DNA of 64,000 nucleotides from positions 62,001 through 126,000 of the forward strand of contig MCFE01000038.1 of NCBI GenBank assembly GCA_002104905.1, read 5' to 3'. Positions 11,606-23,699 of this stretch are shown in pieces; the first letter of the stretch is position 1; each line of letters begins with the position of its first letter. Below the pieces are notes generated by a model that worked only from the letters and a program-made list of their open reading frames with translations, made no database searches and was not told where the DNA came from. Position numbers and translations under genes: made by a program. The stretch is from Basidiobolus meristosporus CBS 931.73. Lineage: Eukaryota > Basidiobolomycota > Basidiobolomycetes > Basidiobolales > Basidiobolaceae.

Positions 11606-13930
11606 AAACAACCTGGCCCCTTGGGTATAAACAGTCCAGATCAGCCATTAGAATCCATGCTGAGTTGGTCATATTGCCAGCAGCTTGGAATAAAAACTCC
11701 TCAAGCTAAAGCTGTTGATGTCTCAAGTTGGCATTATTGGTCTGCTTCTAGATAAATATTTCTATGAGAAATAATCTGGTCTCAATGCTGGATCCAATCC
11801 AGATCAACTATCAGGATCCTATTTGGAGACTGTCATATTACCGGCAGCTTAGAACCGGTAACCTTCTTAACAATCTTATAACAGGATCACAGTAGTGTTC
11901 AGCTAATTTCACTGTCAAATAATGCTAAAAAAATTAACCGGGTTTGATCAGTGCTGTAGCAATAATTGCATGGCATTATTGTGGTCTTAATGCACTCTAC
12001 AACTTATGAAATGGATTTAACCACCAGTACATCCAGTTGCCTTGCATGGTAACCAGCTTGACTGTGTTTTGACAGCCTTGTTGTGGATCTCTGATGGCAC
12101 TATCATGGCAGTATTGCAGCCTACAGCTAGTTCTGTATAATGCTACTGTACCAATTTACCAAGTGGTATTTCCTTTTTCTACCTCCCCTTGTGTAATTCA
12201 TATATTCCATTATAAAATCACCCTGCTTAATTTGCTTGCCCACCACTACCTTTGGTACTCCACATATAGTTCAAATCCAAACAATACATGGCCTCCTGCT
12301 TACTAACCTCTATTAACATGCACACCTGCTGCAAGTTACATACAACTATCACCTCAACTCTACAGCTTTTTAGTGTGATACTTGCAAAGTTGCCATATAC
12401 CATGCACTGCTGGTAGCATATATATCTTGCAAACATGTGTTTGGTTGCTGCCACTTCTGACATGTATACTGCCTGAGTATCCACAAAGAACTTCATGGTA
12501 TTCAGTCAATATATTCCTTCTCCCTGCTGGATATTAGTCTCCCATATAGGTGCACTCTGGCTCTTGTTTGTGTGAATTCTGTATTGAATGGTGTAGAAGT
12601 TGGCTTGTGATCCAGAGAAGTTCAGTATGTTTTGTTAGGGCTTTTGTGATAAAAATTAGTTGCTTCTTGCACCCAACCCCACTTTGCATTATGTAATTGA
12701 TTACCAACACATTGGGGCTGCTTAGCTTCTTAGTTCATAGGCATAGGTGTCTACATGTGTACATCAGGCCTTAATATGTTTCAGCTCTTCCTGGCTGTCC
12801 TCCATGTGCCAACTCATCACATCCACCACAAACATGAAGGCACTAGTACCTGTAACTTTACTAGTCTTCCTATCTCCCCACAAATCTGCTCCATAGGAAA
12901 CTCTCACAAGGTGAAGCAAGGCCCAATATTCTGCACAAACCAAGTAAGATGGAGTAGAGATGAATACAGAAGTGGCAGAGATCTACATGTTCAGCTCTAT
13001 GTCGGTAGTATAGCTGCTCAAATCCTGTTACAAACTCCTTGCACTACAGCTTTAAATGTGTCAAGTTGGCATTGGTGATCCACTTCAGGATAAATATTCC
13101 TATAATGTCCACATATGACTCCCAATGCTTCCAATGTACTCTTGGTAGGAATGGCTTCAGAATAGCACTTTAATAAATACATATCCTGCTCATCTAGTCC
13201 TTGCATTTGCAATCTTGTATATGCATATAAATGTTGATTGGAGCCTGTGAGAAGTACTTAGGGTAGCAGAAACTCTGTAATATCTTTCCAAATCTTTCAA
13301 ATTTCTCTGCAATCTCAAAGGGCTAGTTTATCTTGAAATGCTTGTATACAACTTAATCATCAGTATTGGGATATCAATGAAAAGCAAATGCACTGTTCCC
13401 AGTAGGAAGCTTTTGCACTGACAGATACCCTGTATCATGAGTATCTCCAGTTTTCAATTGATTCCATATTCAGGCCAATGGATCATAGCTTGCCAGCTTT
13501 GATGCAATTGCAGGCTGACTTTGGTACATTCCTTCTGTAGAAAGAGGATATTCTTAGTTTTGGTTTTGGGTAATAATAACTTGCATGTGTTATGGAATAA
13601 ATCCCCTGGATCTCACACATTCAGCAGCAATACTGTTCATTTTGCCAAGAAAAGCTGGCCATCCTGCTGAAAGCTGGGGTATCTCTAATGCAGATAATCA
13701 TAGGTGCTCTGTTACAAAGGCCATTTAGTAGTTTTCTACTGTAAGGGATACTAAATTCATCCAGCAATGGATACAGGTAGCTATCCAGGTTGGATGGTGA
13801 TTTGGCCTAGGTGCCAGTGAGACTACCAGCAAACTTCTATGCTGATACCATAAGATAGGTAGCATATACAGGTTAATGGAATCATTGGCCAGCAAGATTT
13901 GCTGGCTGAGTACCTGTTTACTAAAAATCG
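11606..13930 (-). mobile_element. T element copy 1 (TNP2/DUF4218-type transposase), decayed
   Basis: Read leftward it starts with a segment resembling the 'pLxPxP...INxYLxPLxDE' region of TNP2-type transposases (about 13900-13700). It continues through the C-terminal DUF4218-like block (13212-12750, with the pattern of IENIGPCxTxWxFPMExxCG) and on to a further conserved tail (KHMFARYICYQQ, 12420-12440; STVEYMNCTRGG-like near 12190). The frame is broken many times. The left end (about 11606-11640) carries the family terminus related to GACCAAGTTATTTTTCATAG. Confidence 0.65.
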
Positions 13931-14458
13931 ATCAAGTGCAAGGCAAAAGCACGCTAATATATACCTTCAAAGTAACCCTTGCTTCTTAGCTGTTTGTAAT
14001 GCTTGCCAACTAATACATTGGATATGTTTGTGCTTGTTTGAGACTGAGTGCAGTACTTTATAGCTTCACAATTTTTGTTGGGCAGCATAAGCTTCATTAG
14101 ACAGTATATTAATGGTATATAAGCAGAAGACTTGTTCCATTGTACTGTGCCAGGGCATGTGGCGCAATCTGCGGTTGTAAAGAACAATTGGGCGCAATAT
14201 TATAGCTACCAGAAGGCAGAATTATTCTTGGACAGTTTTGCACTATGTGGGACAATCTTGCACACAATGGCACAATCTGACACAATGAGGTTGGCACAGA
14301 TGATTGCGCCAACTTGTAATGTTTGTATCATGTGGGCAATTGGATACCGCTATTATGGCAGGTATAATCCAGTATTTGGATATGTTTCTTTAATGTAAAT
14401 GGAAATAAATGTGTATCACAATATAAACTACACTGATACTTACCATTTTGGTTACCAT

Positions 14459-14826
14459 TGTTATGATCTGCCGCTTGAATGTTTAAGTTAGATCAGTTTT
14501 TAGTCAAATCAATTAGTATATGTTTAGGTTATCAGTATATCAGTATTATCTATCAAATCAGTAGCATTAGTAAGCAAATGAATCAGCAGATCCTTATCAG
14601 ACAGAAATAGATATATTAAGTAGGATCTTATTGGGTGATGATGATACAATCAAATGAGTAATCAGCCACAACCTACATTAGGAAATACAATTAGCCAGCA
14701 ATTGATCTGGCAAAATGTATATAAGGAGCTACTGGAACCTCAATAAAAATCAGTTCAAGTTTTAGTGAATATAATACTAGCTAAACTCCCTATTCCTCTA
14801 CAACTCTTATACCAAGACTTGTAACA
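14459..14826 (+). repeat. Solo LTR, 368-bp family, with CCAT target duplication
   Basis: It starts TGTTATGATCTGCCGC and ends GACTTGTAACA. CCAT occurs on both sides (14455-14458 and 14827-14830). It has a TATA-like box (GTATATAAGG, about 14717) and an AATAAA-like signal (about 14742). It is a second copy of the LTR at 9997-10364 in the opposite orientation, and it lies inside the Harbinger-like element, so it is younger than that element. Confidence 0.8.
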
Positions 14827-15245
14827 CCATCACTCCAATTGGACGGTATCTCAGTGGTTAATTGGTCCAAAAGTATCCTGAAGCTGGCAGCCCCCAATAT
14901 GCTCATTGACTACTAAGCAAGCTACCTGATTTGCCATCAAATATCCCATTTTGCCCATTGAGCAAGTAAATCCCTGATCCTAGTGATTGGACAAGGTGTC
15001 ATAGCTAGCATGCAAGGAATTGGGTAGGTGCAAAACAGATCCAATAGCTGCACTGGTATTACAGATGATGTATATATATGCAGGGTATTTATTTATAGGG
15101 GTTCTGTCTCAAATGTGAGACAACCTTGATATTACTTATATCAAAAATTTGATGATCACTGATTTGCAATGGCTCAATTTGGATTGCAAAAAAAATGGGT
15201 TGTTGGGATCATTACAAATAATAGTGATTCAAAGCAATTGCATCA

Positions 15246-16475
15246 TCTTCTCCTGGGTTTTTTTCTCACAGGGATTACTACTGAAGTATTTGGTAGTGAC
15301 TCACTTTGCACACCTATACTACTTCCTGGCTGACTATCATCTTGGCTACTTGTGTACTTGTAGTCAGTATTTTGCCTCCTAGTTGGTGGGTGCAATGCTG
15401 CAGCTTGGCCACGCTGAATTGCTCCAACTGAACCAACTGAACCAGCCTGGAGTGCCATGTACTGACGCGTTCTTTTACTTGCCAAGGGCTCTGGTGGTTG
15501 ATGCAGTTCATGTTGGTCATCATCAGTCAGTTCACCAGAAGTAACTTGCTGATGGTCAGGCAAAACGGTATGCGCAGGCACAACTTGAAGCGTTGAGATG
15601 GCCCTTGGCTGAGTTCAATGTGATGCTGCATGGTGATGCAACTTTGTCTGCTCCAATGGACTTGTGTCTAAATGAGCAGTTTGGCAAGTTCTGGTAGTTT
15701 TGCTCTGAAGCATGTGCATTGACTCAATGCGGGGTGTTCTGGTAAAGGGTGTTGGTGTGGTCTGGACTGACGTGTGCCAGCACTCTGTGGTTGCAAGAGA
15801 TGGTAAGGAATCCAGCAAAGCATGCTGGTGTAATCTGGACAATGTTGCTTGCAGTCTGTATTCTTCCTCCTGAAGCTCACCATCTGATTCCTCAAGGTAT
15901 TCACTTACCCTCTGTCTGATACTTTGGAGCTGTTGCTTGGATGAGTCCTGTATATATTGCTCTCAGAATCCACTTGGCTCTACTAATATATCATGTAGTA
16001 CATTAGTCACTTGAGGCAAAAACTCATTCAAAATCTCTTTGGTTCCCAAAGTTGAGGCACAAACGGATGCGTCCAGCCTGTACTGTGCAAATTGCACGCA
16101 AAATTGATCCCACATGGCTTCTTCATCAAGTCCCCTCACTCTCAGCTCATTCTTGATTTCAATGCTTGTCTTGTTATATATCTTCTTACATACATTGGCT
16201 GGCATCTTGATGTAGAACTCATACCACAGCTTTCTACACATATTCTTCCATCTTTGTCAACTCTCTGAGGTATCTAGTTCTGCTAGATTAATCAGTCGTG
16301 CCCAAATATCTGTATGAAGGGTTGTGATAGACACTTGGGCCATACTAAAATCATTTGGCAAGAACTTGAACAGACCTGATGTTGACTTTTTTGGTCCAGA
16401 CCGTGCTTGTGAGCTGGGGGATGGGTTTTGTCTGGGTTGTACTAAAGATGAGTGGAGACTTGGTATGGGGACCAT
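15246..16475 (-). pseudogene. Second ORF of Harbinger-like element (accessory protein)
   Basis: Three minus-strand frames (16475-16257, 16241-15963 and 15842-15243) are nearly collinear and together would make about 400 residues, broken by a few stops and frame changes. The first part has LPNDFSMAQVSITTLHTDIW, the middle is helical and charged (KIYNKTSIEIKNELRVRGLDEE), and the C-terminal third is Gln/Thr/Ser-rich and ends with the basic PVRKKPRRR, a likely nuclear signal. PIF/Harbinger elements usually carry a DNA-binding second protein needed for transposition, and position and orientation fit that role. I do not see a clear Myb/SANT motif, so the assignment is by context. Confidence 0.5.
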
Positions 16476-16762
16476 AGGAACAGATTTGGATACTTATACA
16501 GCAGTATATTGGCATCAACCTGGTCTTATATGAAATATATATGAAAACTAATGTGATTGTTGAATTTTCCATATATAATTCATGATGGATCTTGGATGGC
16601 GTTGACACGGATCAGATCACATCAATTGCAGATTTCCTATTTGATTATAGACCTATGAGTAAAGCATCAATAAAAGTACCAAGGCATTGTTTGCAGATGA
16701 TTTTTGCAACATAATGATGGGATATATGGTAACTGATGGAGATTTAATCATAATGCATTAAA

Positions 16763-17697
16763 ATCAGATAAATAACGTAGATTGCGCCAAATCAATTCAA
16801 ACCGCCTTCATACAATCATCCACCAATTTTAATAGGATTTACTCCTCTGAATGGTCTTTTCTCATCAATCCCATCACTACCATTGGATTTCCTTTTGACA
16901 CACTAGAGGAGATCTATTCTAAGTACTGTGGACCATCTACTGCAATCTACTCAAGGAGATCCCTTATTAAGCTTCTCTGCTATTGCAAGAACTATTGCCC
17001 TACAAGATTTCATCCAACCATCCATGGCAACAAAAGTCTTAGAAGCTTTCATTCCCAGCTGACAGCAATGGAGAACCACCTTGCAGAGTGTATGAATGAC
17101 TTAGAGCAAGCTTGGAATACTAGGTTGAGAAGCTCCAGTAGACTTCCATATCCCAGAGTGTTCAGCAACAAGTTCCATATTGGGAGTATTTTGGATACCT
17201 TCCCAGTGAGGATTAATAGACCTTCTAGAGGGCAGAGGCACTTTTATTCTGGCAAGTACAAGGCACACTGTGTGAAGCTTCAAGCACTGTCTGACATTGT
17301 GGGTAACATCATCTGGTTTAGTGGGCCATTTGCTGGAAGTAGGCATGACAAAGCACTCTGGGTAGAGAATCATCCTGAATTTAGAAGAGGGGAGAAATGT
17401 ATGGCAGACTTAGCCTATATAGGAGAGGATTGTCACAGATTAGGATGTATTACAACTTATAGGAAGCCAAAGAATGGTGTGCTTAGCAAGAAGCAGAAGC
17501 TCTACAATGAGATATTTAATCATTTCAGAGTGAGGGTAGAGCACACATTTGGATATCTGAAGATATTCCGCATATTGGCAAGTAAATACAGAGGAAAGTC
17601 ATATATAGGTGAAAACAGCAGAATAGGTAAAATAGTTAAGATACTTATTAAAGCACAGTATGCTCATACAAGACATACACTGAGAGAAATGTGACTG
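16763..17697 (+). pseudogene. DDE endonuclease transposase of PIF/Harbinger (DDE_Tnp_4) type
   Basis: The continuous frame is open from 16763. The ORF from the first ATG (17068) gives 208 residues, but the frame extends upstream through a helical segment (EEIYSKYCGPSTAIYSRRS) without an ATG, so the true start is lost or lies in a spliced exon. Family landmarks are the first Asp near GSILDTFPV, the GPFAGSRHDKALW block carrying the second Asp, and the Glu in RVEHTFGYLK, together the DDE catalytic triad of HARBI1-like transposases. The enzyme would cut and join DNA at the element ends. No internal stop is seen from 16763 to the TGA at about 17692, so this part could still be translated. I call it a pseudogene because of the missing start and the decayed partner gene. 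Confidence 0.7.
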
Positions 17698-17901
17698 GAG
17701 CATTATGAAGAGTAAATAAAGCATGGAAAGCACTATTCTGAGCAACATAAGTAAGATTGAGTAAAATTACCAGTAACTGTATCATACCACTGGCATCATG
17801 GTAGAAATTATAGTGCAAGATAGTGCTGTAGAGTGCCAGATCAATCCAGCACTATGAACAGGCTGGCACTATGTGGCACTATCCAACTGAATAAGTCTAG
17901 A

Positions 17902-18146
17902 GTGTAAGCATTGCTTTCCTCCAGTGGTGGTGGATTCCCAATAAGTTGGACACCTTGCAATTGTGGCATTTTCTGATGTAAATGCCATGCAGCTGTTAAC
18001 ACATGCTGGTATCTGAAGAGTCACTGGACCATATGTTGCCAGCCATATGGCAGTTGTCCATATGTACCATATACATGGTAAGTTGCATCCTGGGATCATT
18101 TTGGATAAGTAATAGTGAATCCTCAGAGCCTCCATTAGTGATACCC
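17902..18146. other. Spacer between Harbinger-like element and R1 copy
   Basis: I see no coding frame with recognisable content and no repeat boundary here. Confidence 0.4.
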
Positions 18147-19545
18147 TGTGAAAAATTACGGTAATGATCCAGTCAAGAGGCCATTACAAAGTTGAAGTTC
18201 TGTGACTAAGTGGTACTGATTCTGTCAGGCCACTGCTCAGAGAACATTGAAAATTAATTGCATCCAAGATTTCACAAAAACTTAGTGAAATTTTTTCATC
18301 ACAACAATTTATAAGTAGCTTTTAACTGCTTCCCTGCCAACTTGCTCACTTTCTGATTCCTAGACACTCCATCACCTCCTATGCTTGTGTGTATTGATTG
18401 GCTATTGCCTCTTTTTCACACTCCTTACTTACTGACTCAACTGTTTTGCTTACTTTTCATGCATACAAACTGACTTATTTGCACTGAAACTTCATTTGTA
18501 CCTCAATTGCTGATTGTATTGACCTATACAGGTCCCTTTACCCTACACTAATATTAAGCCCAACCTCACACTCAACAAGTAACTCTATTAAAATCCACTA
18601 CTCAATAAGTATTTCTGCTGAAACACTCTGGTTCAACAACCTTGGAAGGAACCCAATGGCTTTATGCACTGTTCATTCACTAGTTCCCACACATCCTGGT
18701 CTTCAGCTGGCACTGCAAGGTCTATCACCTCATGTGCCAGTCTTGGCAATAGATCCTTGCATTATTCCAGTGTGTTTTCTTGAGCACTGCTCTTGAAGAA
18801 GTGGTGCAACAACTTGGTGTGCCTATCAATGTTCCTAAGTTCCATTGAAGGCATTGTGATAGTCTTTTGAGCTCTTGACACTGTAGCCTTGTCTGTCAGT
18901 GGGATCTCCACTCTGTCAACAATGGAGGATGTGAAGGCTATGGTTGACAAATGGCCTTTTTCAGCAAACTCATTAACCTTGATGGAGTGTAGCTCAGCTG
19001 GCTGCGCTTCCAACTCTTGTAAAAACAACTGTTTTCTTGCTGGTAATTCTTCTTGGCTATGATGGGATTCAGTCTGTTCCAGGCTTGCAATGTCAATTGG
19101 CAAGTACTGCAGTTTTTTTGCATGCCTCCCTGTCTCAGGCTTGGGTAGACATGTCTCCCTTTACCTTTTCCTTTATCACTACCAGGTCTTTCACTGCTAC
19201 TTTGTATAAGTGCTTCTTGTAATGAACTACATTTTCTCCTTGGTAGATTCTGCTCTGACACATCTGTTTTGGCCTGCTTGTCCCTTGCTGGCACTCTACT
19301 GGCAGCCTGATGTTTCTTTTCTGCTTGTTTTGAGCTCTCAACTGTGGTTGTGCTGGGCTCCTGTAAAAGCCGCTGGTTTTTATCACTGCCAGGTCCTTGA
19401 CTGCTACTTTGATTGAGTGCTTCTTGAGTGTTACTATGCTTTTCCTTGATAAATGTTATGCTGGTGCATCTGTGTCTGCCTGCCTGTCCCAAATTGGCAC
19501 TCTTCCAGCTGCCTGACATCTCTTTGACACTTATGCACAGAGTGA
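18147..19545 (-). mobile_element. R1 repeat copy d (minus)
   Basis: It starts at the R1 terminus (CCCTGTGAAAAATTACGG). Read leftward from 19545, it encodes two internal tandem units (containing VPARDKQAKTD and LQEALIQSSSERPGSDK, 19519-19140). After these come ESHHSQEELPARKQLFLQEL and VNEFAEKGHLSTIAFTSSIV, then RVEIPLTDKATVSRAQKTI and RHTKLLHHFFKSSAQEN (19103-18762), and the C-terminal tail (18700-18480). The two overlapping long frames (19519-18938 and 19103-18762) show a frameshift between repeats and C-terminal part. Confidence 0.65.
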
Positions 19546-22150
19546 ATATTCAGAAGTCAGAATATAGTTGCAGCAAAGTTGGCAAGCTATAAGCCATTGG
19601 CCGGTGTGGTGGTGTAGAGGTACTCCTGGGAGAAGCTACACAACTCAAGGTGTGTGAGGTGTCTGATGGGTGCAATAACCTCTGTGTCTAAATTGCTGGT
19701 GTCTTTGTCAATATGTCACTATGGTAAAAGCTCCTGCTTCTCTAGCTTCCCAGGTGCTCCAAGTGTCTCCAATGGCCTCTGTGTGTTTGTACACTACCCT
19801 GAAAAGCTCCTTGATGGCAGGTCTGAGATGTACTGCTGAAGGCAGATGCAGTGATCAACTGCTAATCAATAAGGTAGAAGTGTTACTGATAGAAGGGATG
19901 ATTTATTGATGAGGGATTGCTTTCCCTTAAATACTTTTCCTGATTGCCAAGTGATTACTAATGACAAGGTTCTAGAAGATTCTAGATTTCAGTGGAATTC
20001 TTGATGACATCACTATGAGCTAAAAATATGCCAAGAATGTCCTGGAAGATTCCAAAAGGCACAGTACATTCAACCAATCAGGAATCAGTAGTCTGAAGCC
20101 TGTGCAACATAGAGATACCATATTTGGTATTAAATGGTAGGGATGGTAACACAGACCTAGGTCATTTGTCACAGGTGCTGACGCAAGTACTTGCCTTATG
20201 TAGATACATATACTGATCACAAAGCTGAATAACATCTGGGATAACTAATGCTAATTACTAATCAGGGAAAACATCATATGGGGATAATACTGATAAATGG
20301 GCAAAAGAAGAATGGGATAATACTGATAAGATAGAATATGGATAAATATATCATAATGACTATATAAATAAACTTGTCTGTGGGAGGTATGTTTACCCTA
20401 CCACACCGGAATATGGAATCAATTGGAAACTGGCAATACTTAGGATACAGGGTATCTGTTAGTGCAAAAGCTTTCTACTGGGAACAGTGTGTTTGCTTTT
20501 CAACAATATCCCTAAACTGATGACTAAGCTGTATATGTGTATTTCAAGCTAAATTAGCCCTTTGAGATAACAGATAAATTTGAAAGAGTTGGCAGGATAT
20601 TACAGAGTATTGACTACCCCAAGTACTTCTCACAGGCTCCAATCAGTATTTGAAAACACATGTGACAATACAAATGAAATGCTGAATGAACTGGATATGT
20701 ATCTATTCAAGTGGTGATCTGAAGCCATTCCTACCAAGAGTACATTGGAGGCATTGGGAGTCATATGTGGACATTGTAGGAATATTTATCCTGAAGTAGA
20801 TCACCAATGCCAACTTGACACATCCACAGCTGTTGTGCAAGGAGTGTGTAACAGGATTTGAGCAACTATACTACAAACATAAAGCTGAATGCGTAGATCT
20901 TTGCTGCTACTGTATCCATCTCTAATCCATCTTACTTGGTGTGTGGAGAATATTGGGCCTTGCTCCACCTTGTGGGAGTTTCCTATGGAGCAGATGTGTG
21001 GGAAGATAGAAAAACAAGTCAAGTTGCAGGTACTACTATATCTCAATCTCATGAAGAATATTATCTTGAAGTCCATGATGAATGTGATGAGTTGGTACAC
21101 AGAGGACAGCCAGGAAGAGTTAGAAAATACTGAGGACAGATGTGCACATGGAGACACATATGCATATGGAAGTAAGAAGCTAAGCATCCCCAATGTGTTG
21201 GTAATCAGTTAAGTAATGCAAAGTTGGGTTGGGTGTAACAAGCAACTAATTTTTATCAGGAAAGCTCTGCCAAAGTATGCCAGGTTCTTCTTGGTCACAA
21301 GTCAACCTCCATACCATTCAGTACAGAATTCACACAAACAAGAGCCAGAGCACACCAATAAGGGGGACTAGAATCTAGCAGGGAAAAGGAAAAACTGGCT
21401 AAATACCAAGAAGTTCTTTGCTGATATTCAGGAGCTACTCATGGCAGAAGTGGCAGCAACAAAGCATATGTTTGCAAGATAAATATGTTGCCAGCAGTAC
21501 AAGGTATATGGCAACTTTGCAAGTATCACACTAAAAAGACATAAAGTTGAGGTGATAGAAGTATGCCAATAGTGGCAAGTGCACACATATAGGGAGGTTA
21601 GTAAGCAGGAGACCATAGTATTATTTGATTTGAACTAAGTGTGGAATACCCAAGGTAGTAGTGGGTAGGCAAACAAAGAGGGGCAACTCTACAGTGGAAT
21701 ATATGAGTTGCACAAGGGTAGGTAGAAAAAGGAACTACCATTTGGTAAATTGGTATGGTTGCATTGTACAGAACTAGCTATAGGCCGCAATGCTGCCATG
21801 ATAATGTCATCAGAGACTTGCAATGAGGCCATCAAGGCACTGTCAAGGTTTTTGACATATAAAGCAACTGGATTTACTGGCTGGCTAGATCCAGTTAAAA
21901 TAGTTGTAGAGTGCATAAAGACTGCAACACTCCCATGCAATTATTGTCACAGCATCAATTAAACCCTGTCAAGTTTTTTAACTTTATTTGGCTGTAACAT
22001 CAACCAAAACCATTGTAATCCCATTGTAAGATTGTTAAGAAGGTCACTAATTTCAAGCTGCTGGTATTATGATGGTCTTCAAATGGGAACCTGATGGCTG
22101 ATCTGGATTGGATCCACCTGTGGGACCAAATTATTTTCCATAGGATATAT
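19546..22150 (+). mobile_element. T element copy 2, interrupted by an 801-bp solo LTR
   Basis: A short left part (19546-19604) and the right part (20406-22150) align with T copy 1 across the insertion (TTGGCAAGCTATAAGCCATTGG, then AATATGGAATCAATTGG). The right part carries the DUF4218-like block (about 20580-21210, with GPCSTLWEFPMEQMCGKIEK) and the KHMFAR tail (about 21460). It ends with the terminus near GGACCAAATTATTTTCCATA (22121-22140). Stops and frameshifts break the frame. Confidence 0.65.
19605..20405 (+). repeat. Solo LTR, 801 bp, with CCGG target duplication
   Basis: It starts TGTGGTGGTGTAGAGGTA and ends TTTACCCTACCACA (TG...CA, TGTGGT/ACCACA inverted ends). CCGG flanks both sides (19601-19604 and 20406-20409), and the T copy 1 paralogue shows the uninterrupted target (CCATTGGCCTGAATATGG). 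A TATA-like TATATAAATAAA lies near the 3' end (about 20362). No internal genes are present. Confidence 0.7.
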
Positions 22151-22189
22151 TTGTGGAAACACACCACTTCTCTAGCCACAACATCACAC

Positions 22190-22660
22190 CATTCACAAAC
22201 ACAAGGATTACTGGGCTCACTTAACTCCATACAGTATCCTTGGCATTTTTTTCAATGGGTGCTGTCTCATTGCATTTTAGGATTTTGCTGGGCTCATGCA
22301 GGTTACAGGTGTTACAGGAACCAGGCTCACAATCTAATAGTGAGTTTTCTTCTACAGAGCAATCACTATGCAAGTCATATTCAGGATGCTGAGTTGAGCT
22401 TAAAAACATCATAAACTCACCTAACTTGGTTTGAGCAAGATGATAAGTATAGCCAGGTGCAATTATAGAAGTATCCACTGGCTGGCAATATACTGCTGGT
22501 ACAGTTGGGACTGATGAATTGCCAAATATGACTTGTGTGGTAAAACACTAACTCTGATCCTTGCATTACTCCCTATGCTGGCAGCATGCTTCATAGTTGA
22601 GAGGCTTGTTACAATAGCCACATGGTCTTTTTTCTCTTCTCTTACCATGCTAAATCAAAG
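22190..22660 (-). mobile_element. T element fragment, N-terminal zinc-finger region
   Basis: The minus strand starts with a short basic stretch and CGYCNKPLNYEACCQH (about 22620-22575), a C-x2-C...H pattern typical of the zinc finger at the start of TNP2/Plavaka-type transposases. It continues with frames 22648-22463 and 22478-22221. It abuts the end of T copy 2 in the opposite orientation. Confidence 0.45.
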
Positions 22661-23243
22661 TGTTGTTTATTAACTATTAAAACTTAGTCAACTTTACTCC
22701 ATTAAAAAATCTAGCACCCTAACTGATTTTCCCTAACCCATACATAACTGATCCCTGATATGGTTTATTGTATTACTTCTCAGAATCTATTTATAGATGT
22801 CACACCTGGTCAATTTTCATGTTGTCATTGAATTCTCAACTGATCTACTAAGCCTTTCCAGGTGTTTAATCATCTGAGATCTATCCAACCAGTAAGCAGT
22901 TGCCAAAGCATCAGGTGATTAATGATGCAACTTTCACTTATCTTATGTGCCTATTAACATCCAAACTGACTTCAATTAGTCCAGTCTCTTGGGCTTACTA
23001 ATTTTGCGTGATCAAAAAAGTCTAAATAAAGTTTACTGAACCATTGGCTTTGTGTGTATCTTAGCAAAACTAAGCACTCAACAAATATGTTCTAGTTTCT
23101 AGCCAGGTGTAGCATATCTAGCACTCCTAAGAGCACCAAGCCTAGCTTGCATAGCAAACCAACTCTATTGCCTTCATAGCCAAACCCAGCTATATACAAT
23201 ACCAGTATTAGACCAGAACCTCTCCACTAATATTTCCACCATT
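22661..23243. other. AT-rich stretch without recognised content
   Basis: There is no frame above about 50 residues with recognisable content and no repeat shared with the other families that I can see. It is probably old transposon debris. Confidence 0.4.
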
Positions 23244-23646
23244 AGACTTGTTCCATTGGATAGTGCCACATTGAGCCATGATTTCCAAATGATGCCATAG
23301 TGTGCCAGGGAGGCCAAGTGAGCCTATACTTGGCCACAGAGTGTCAAACATAGCTCTGCATCTTCATGCAAAGCTGCACCTGTGCTTCACCCATTGTGTT
23401 GGAGAAAATCCATTTTTTGACCTTTTTTTAGGTCAATATTGTACAGGATGTGTAAGTCCACAAAAGGATTGAAGATATGCAGCCGGTACTCAATACCCTT
23501 AGCACTCTGAATCTAGCTCCTGTGGCTTGTAACATGTTAGAAAAATGTATGGTACTACCTTGGTCCACTGGCACTATCTGGCACTATAAGTGCTTTGTAT
23601 AGATCTTACTTTAGGGCTAATATTTAAGTATAGTGCCAGATAGTGG
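23244..23646. mobile_element. Half copy of palindromic Harbinger-related MITE
   Basis: It starts AGACTTGTTCCATTGGATAG and follows the left arm of the 33649-34382 palindrome closely, through its centre (AGATCTTACTTTAGGGCTAA), then stops at AGTGCCAGATAGTG. The right arm is missing, so it can no longer fold into the full hairpin. Confidence 0.7.
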
Positions 23647-23699
23647 CTCAAAGTAAACAGTAATAGTCTAGAAACAGAATGAGCAGATAATCCATGTAG

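Larger units (their letters stand above)
14128..17898. mobile_element. PIF/Harbinger-like DNA transposon with AGA target duplication
   Basis: The left end AGACTTGTTCCATTGTACTG and the right end, reverse-complemented AGACTTATTCAGTTGGATAG, form terminal inverted repeats. AGA flanks both ends (14125-14127 and 17899-17901), giving the 3-bp duplication expected of PIF/Harbinger elements. Inside, a DDE endonuclease gene (+) and a second, divergently oriented ORF (-) match the two-gene layout of this superfamily. A solo LTR (14459-14826) has inserted in the left part. The palindromic elements at 33649, 28199 and 23244 share the same first 25 or so bases and are probably its non-autonomous relatives. 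Confidence 0.8.
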
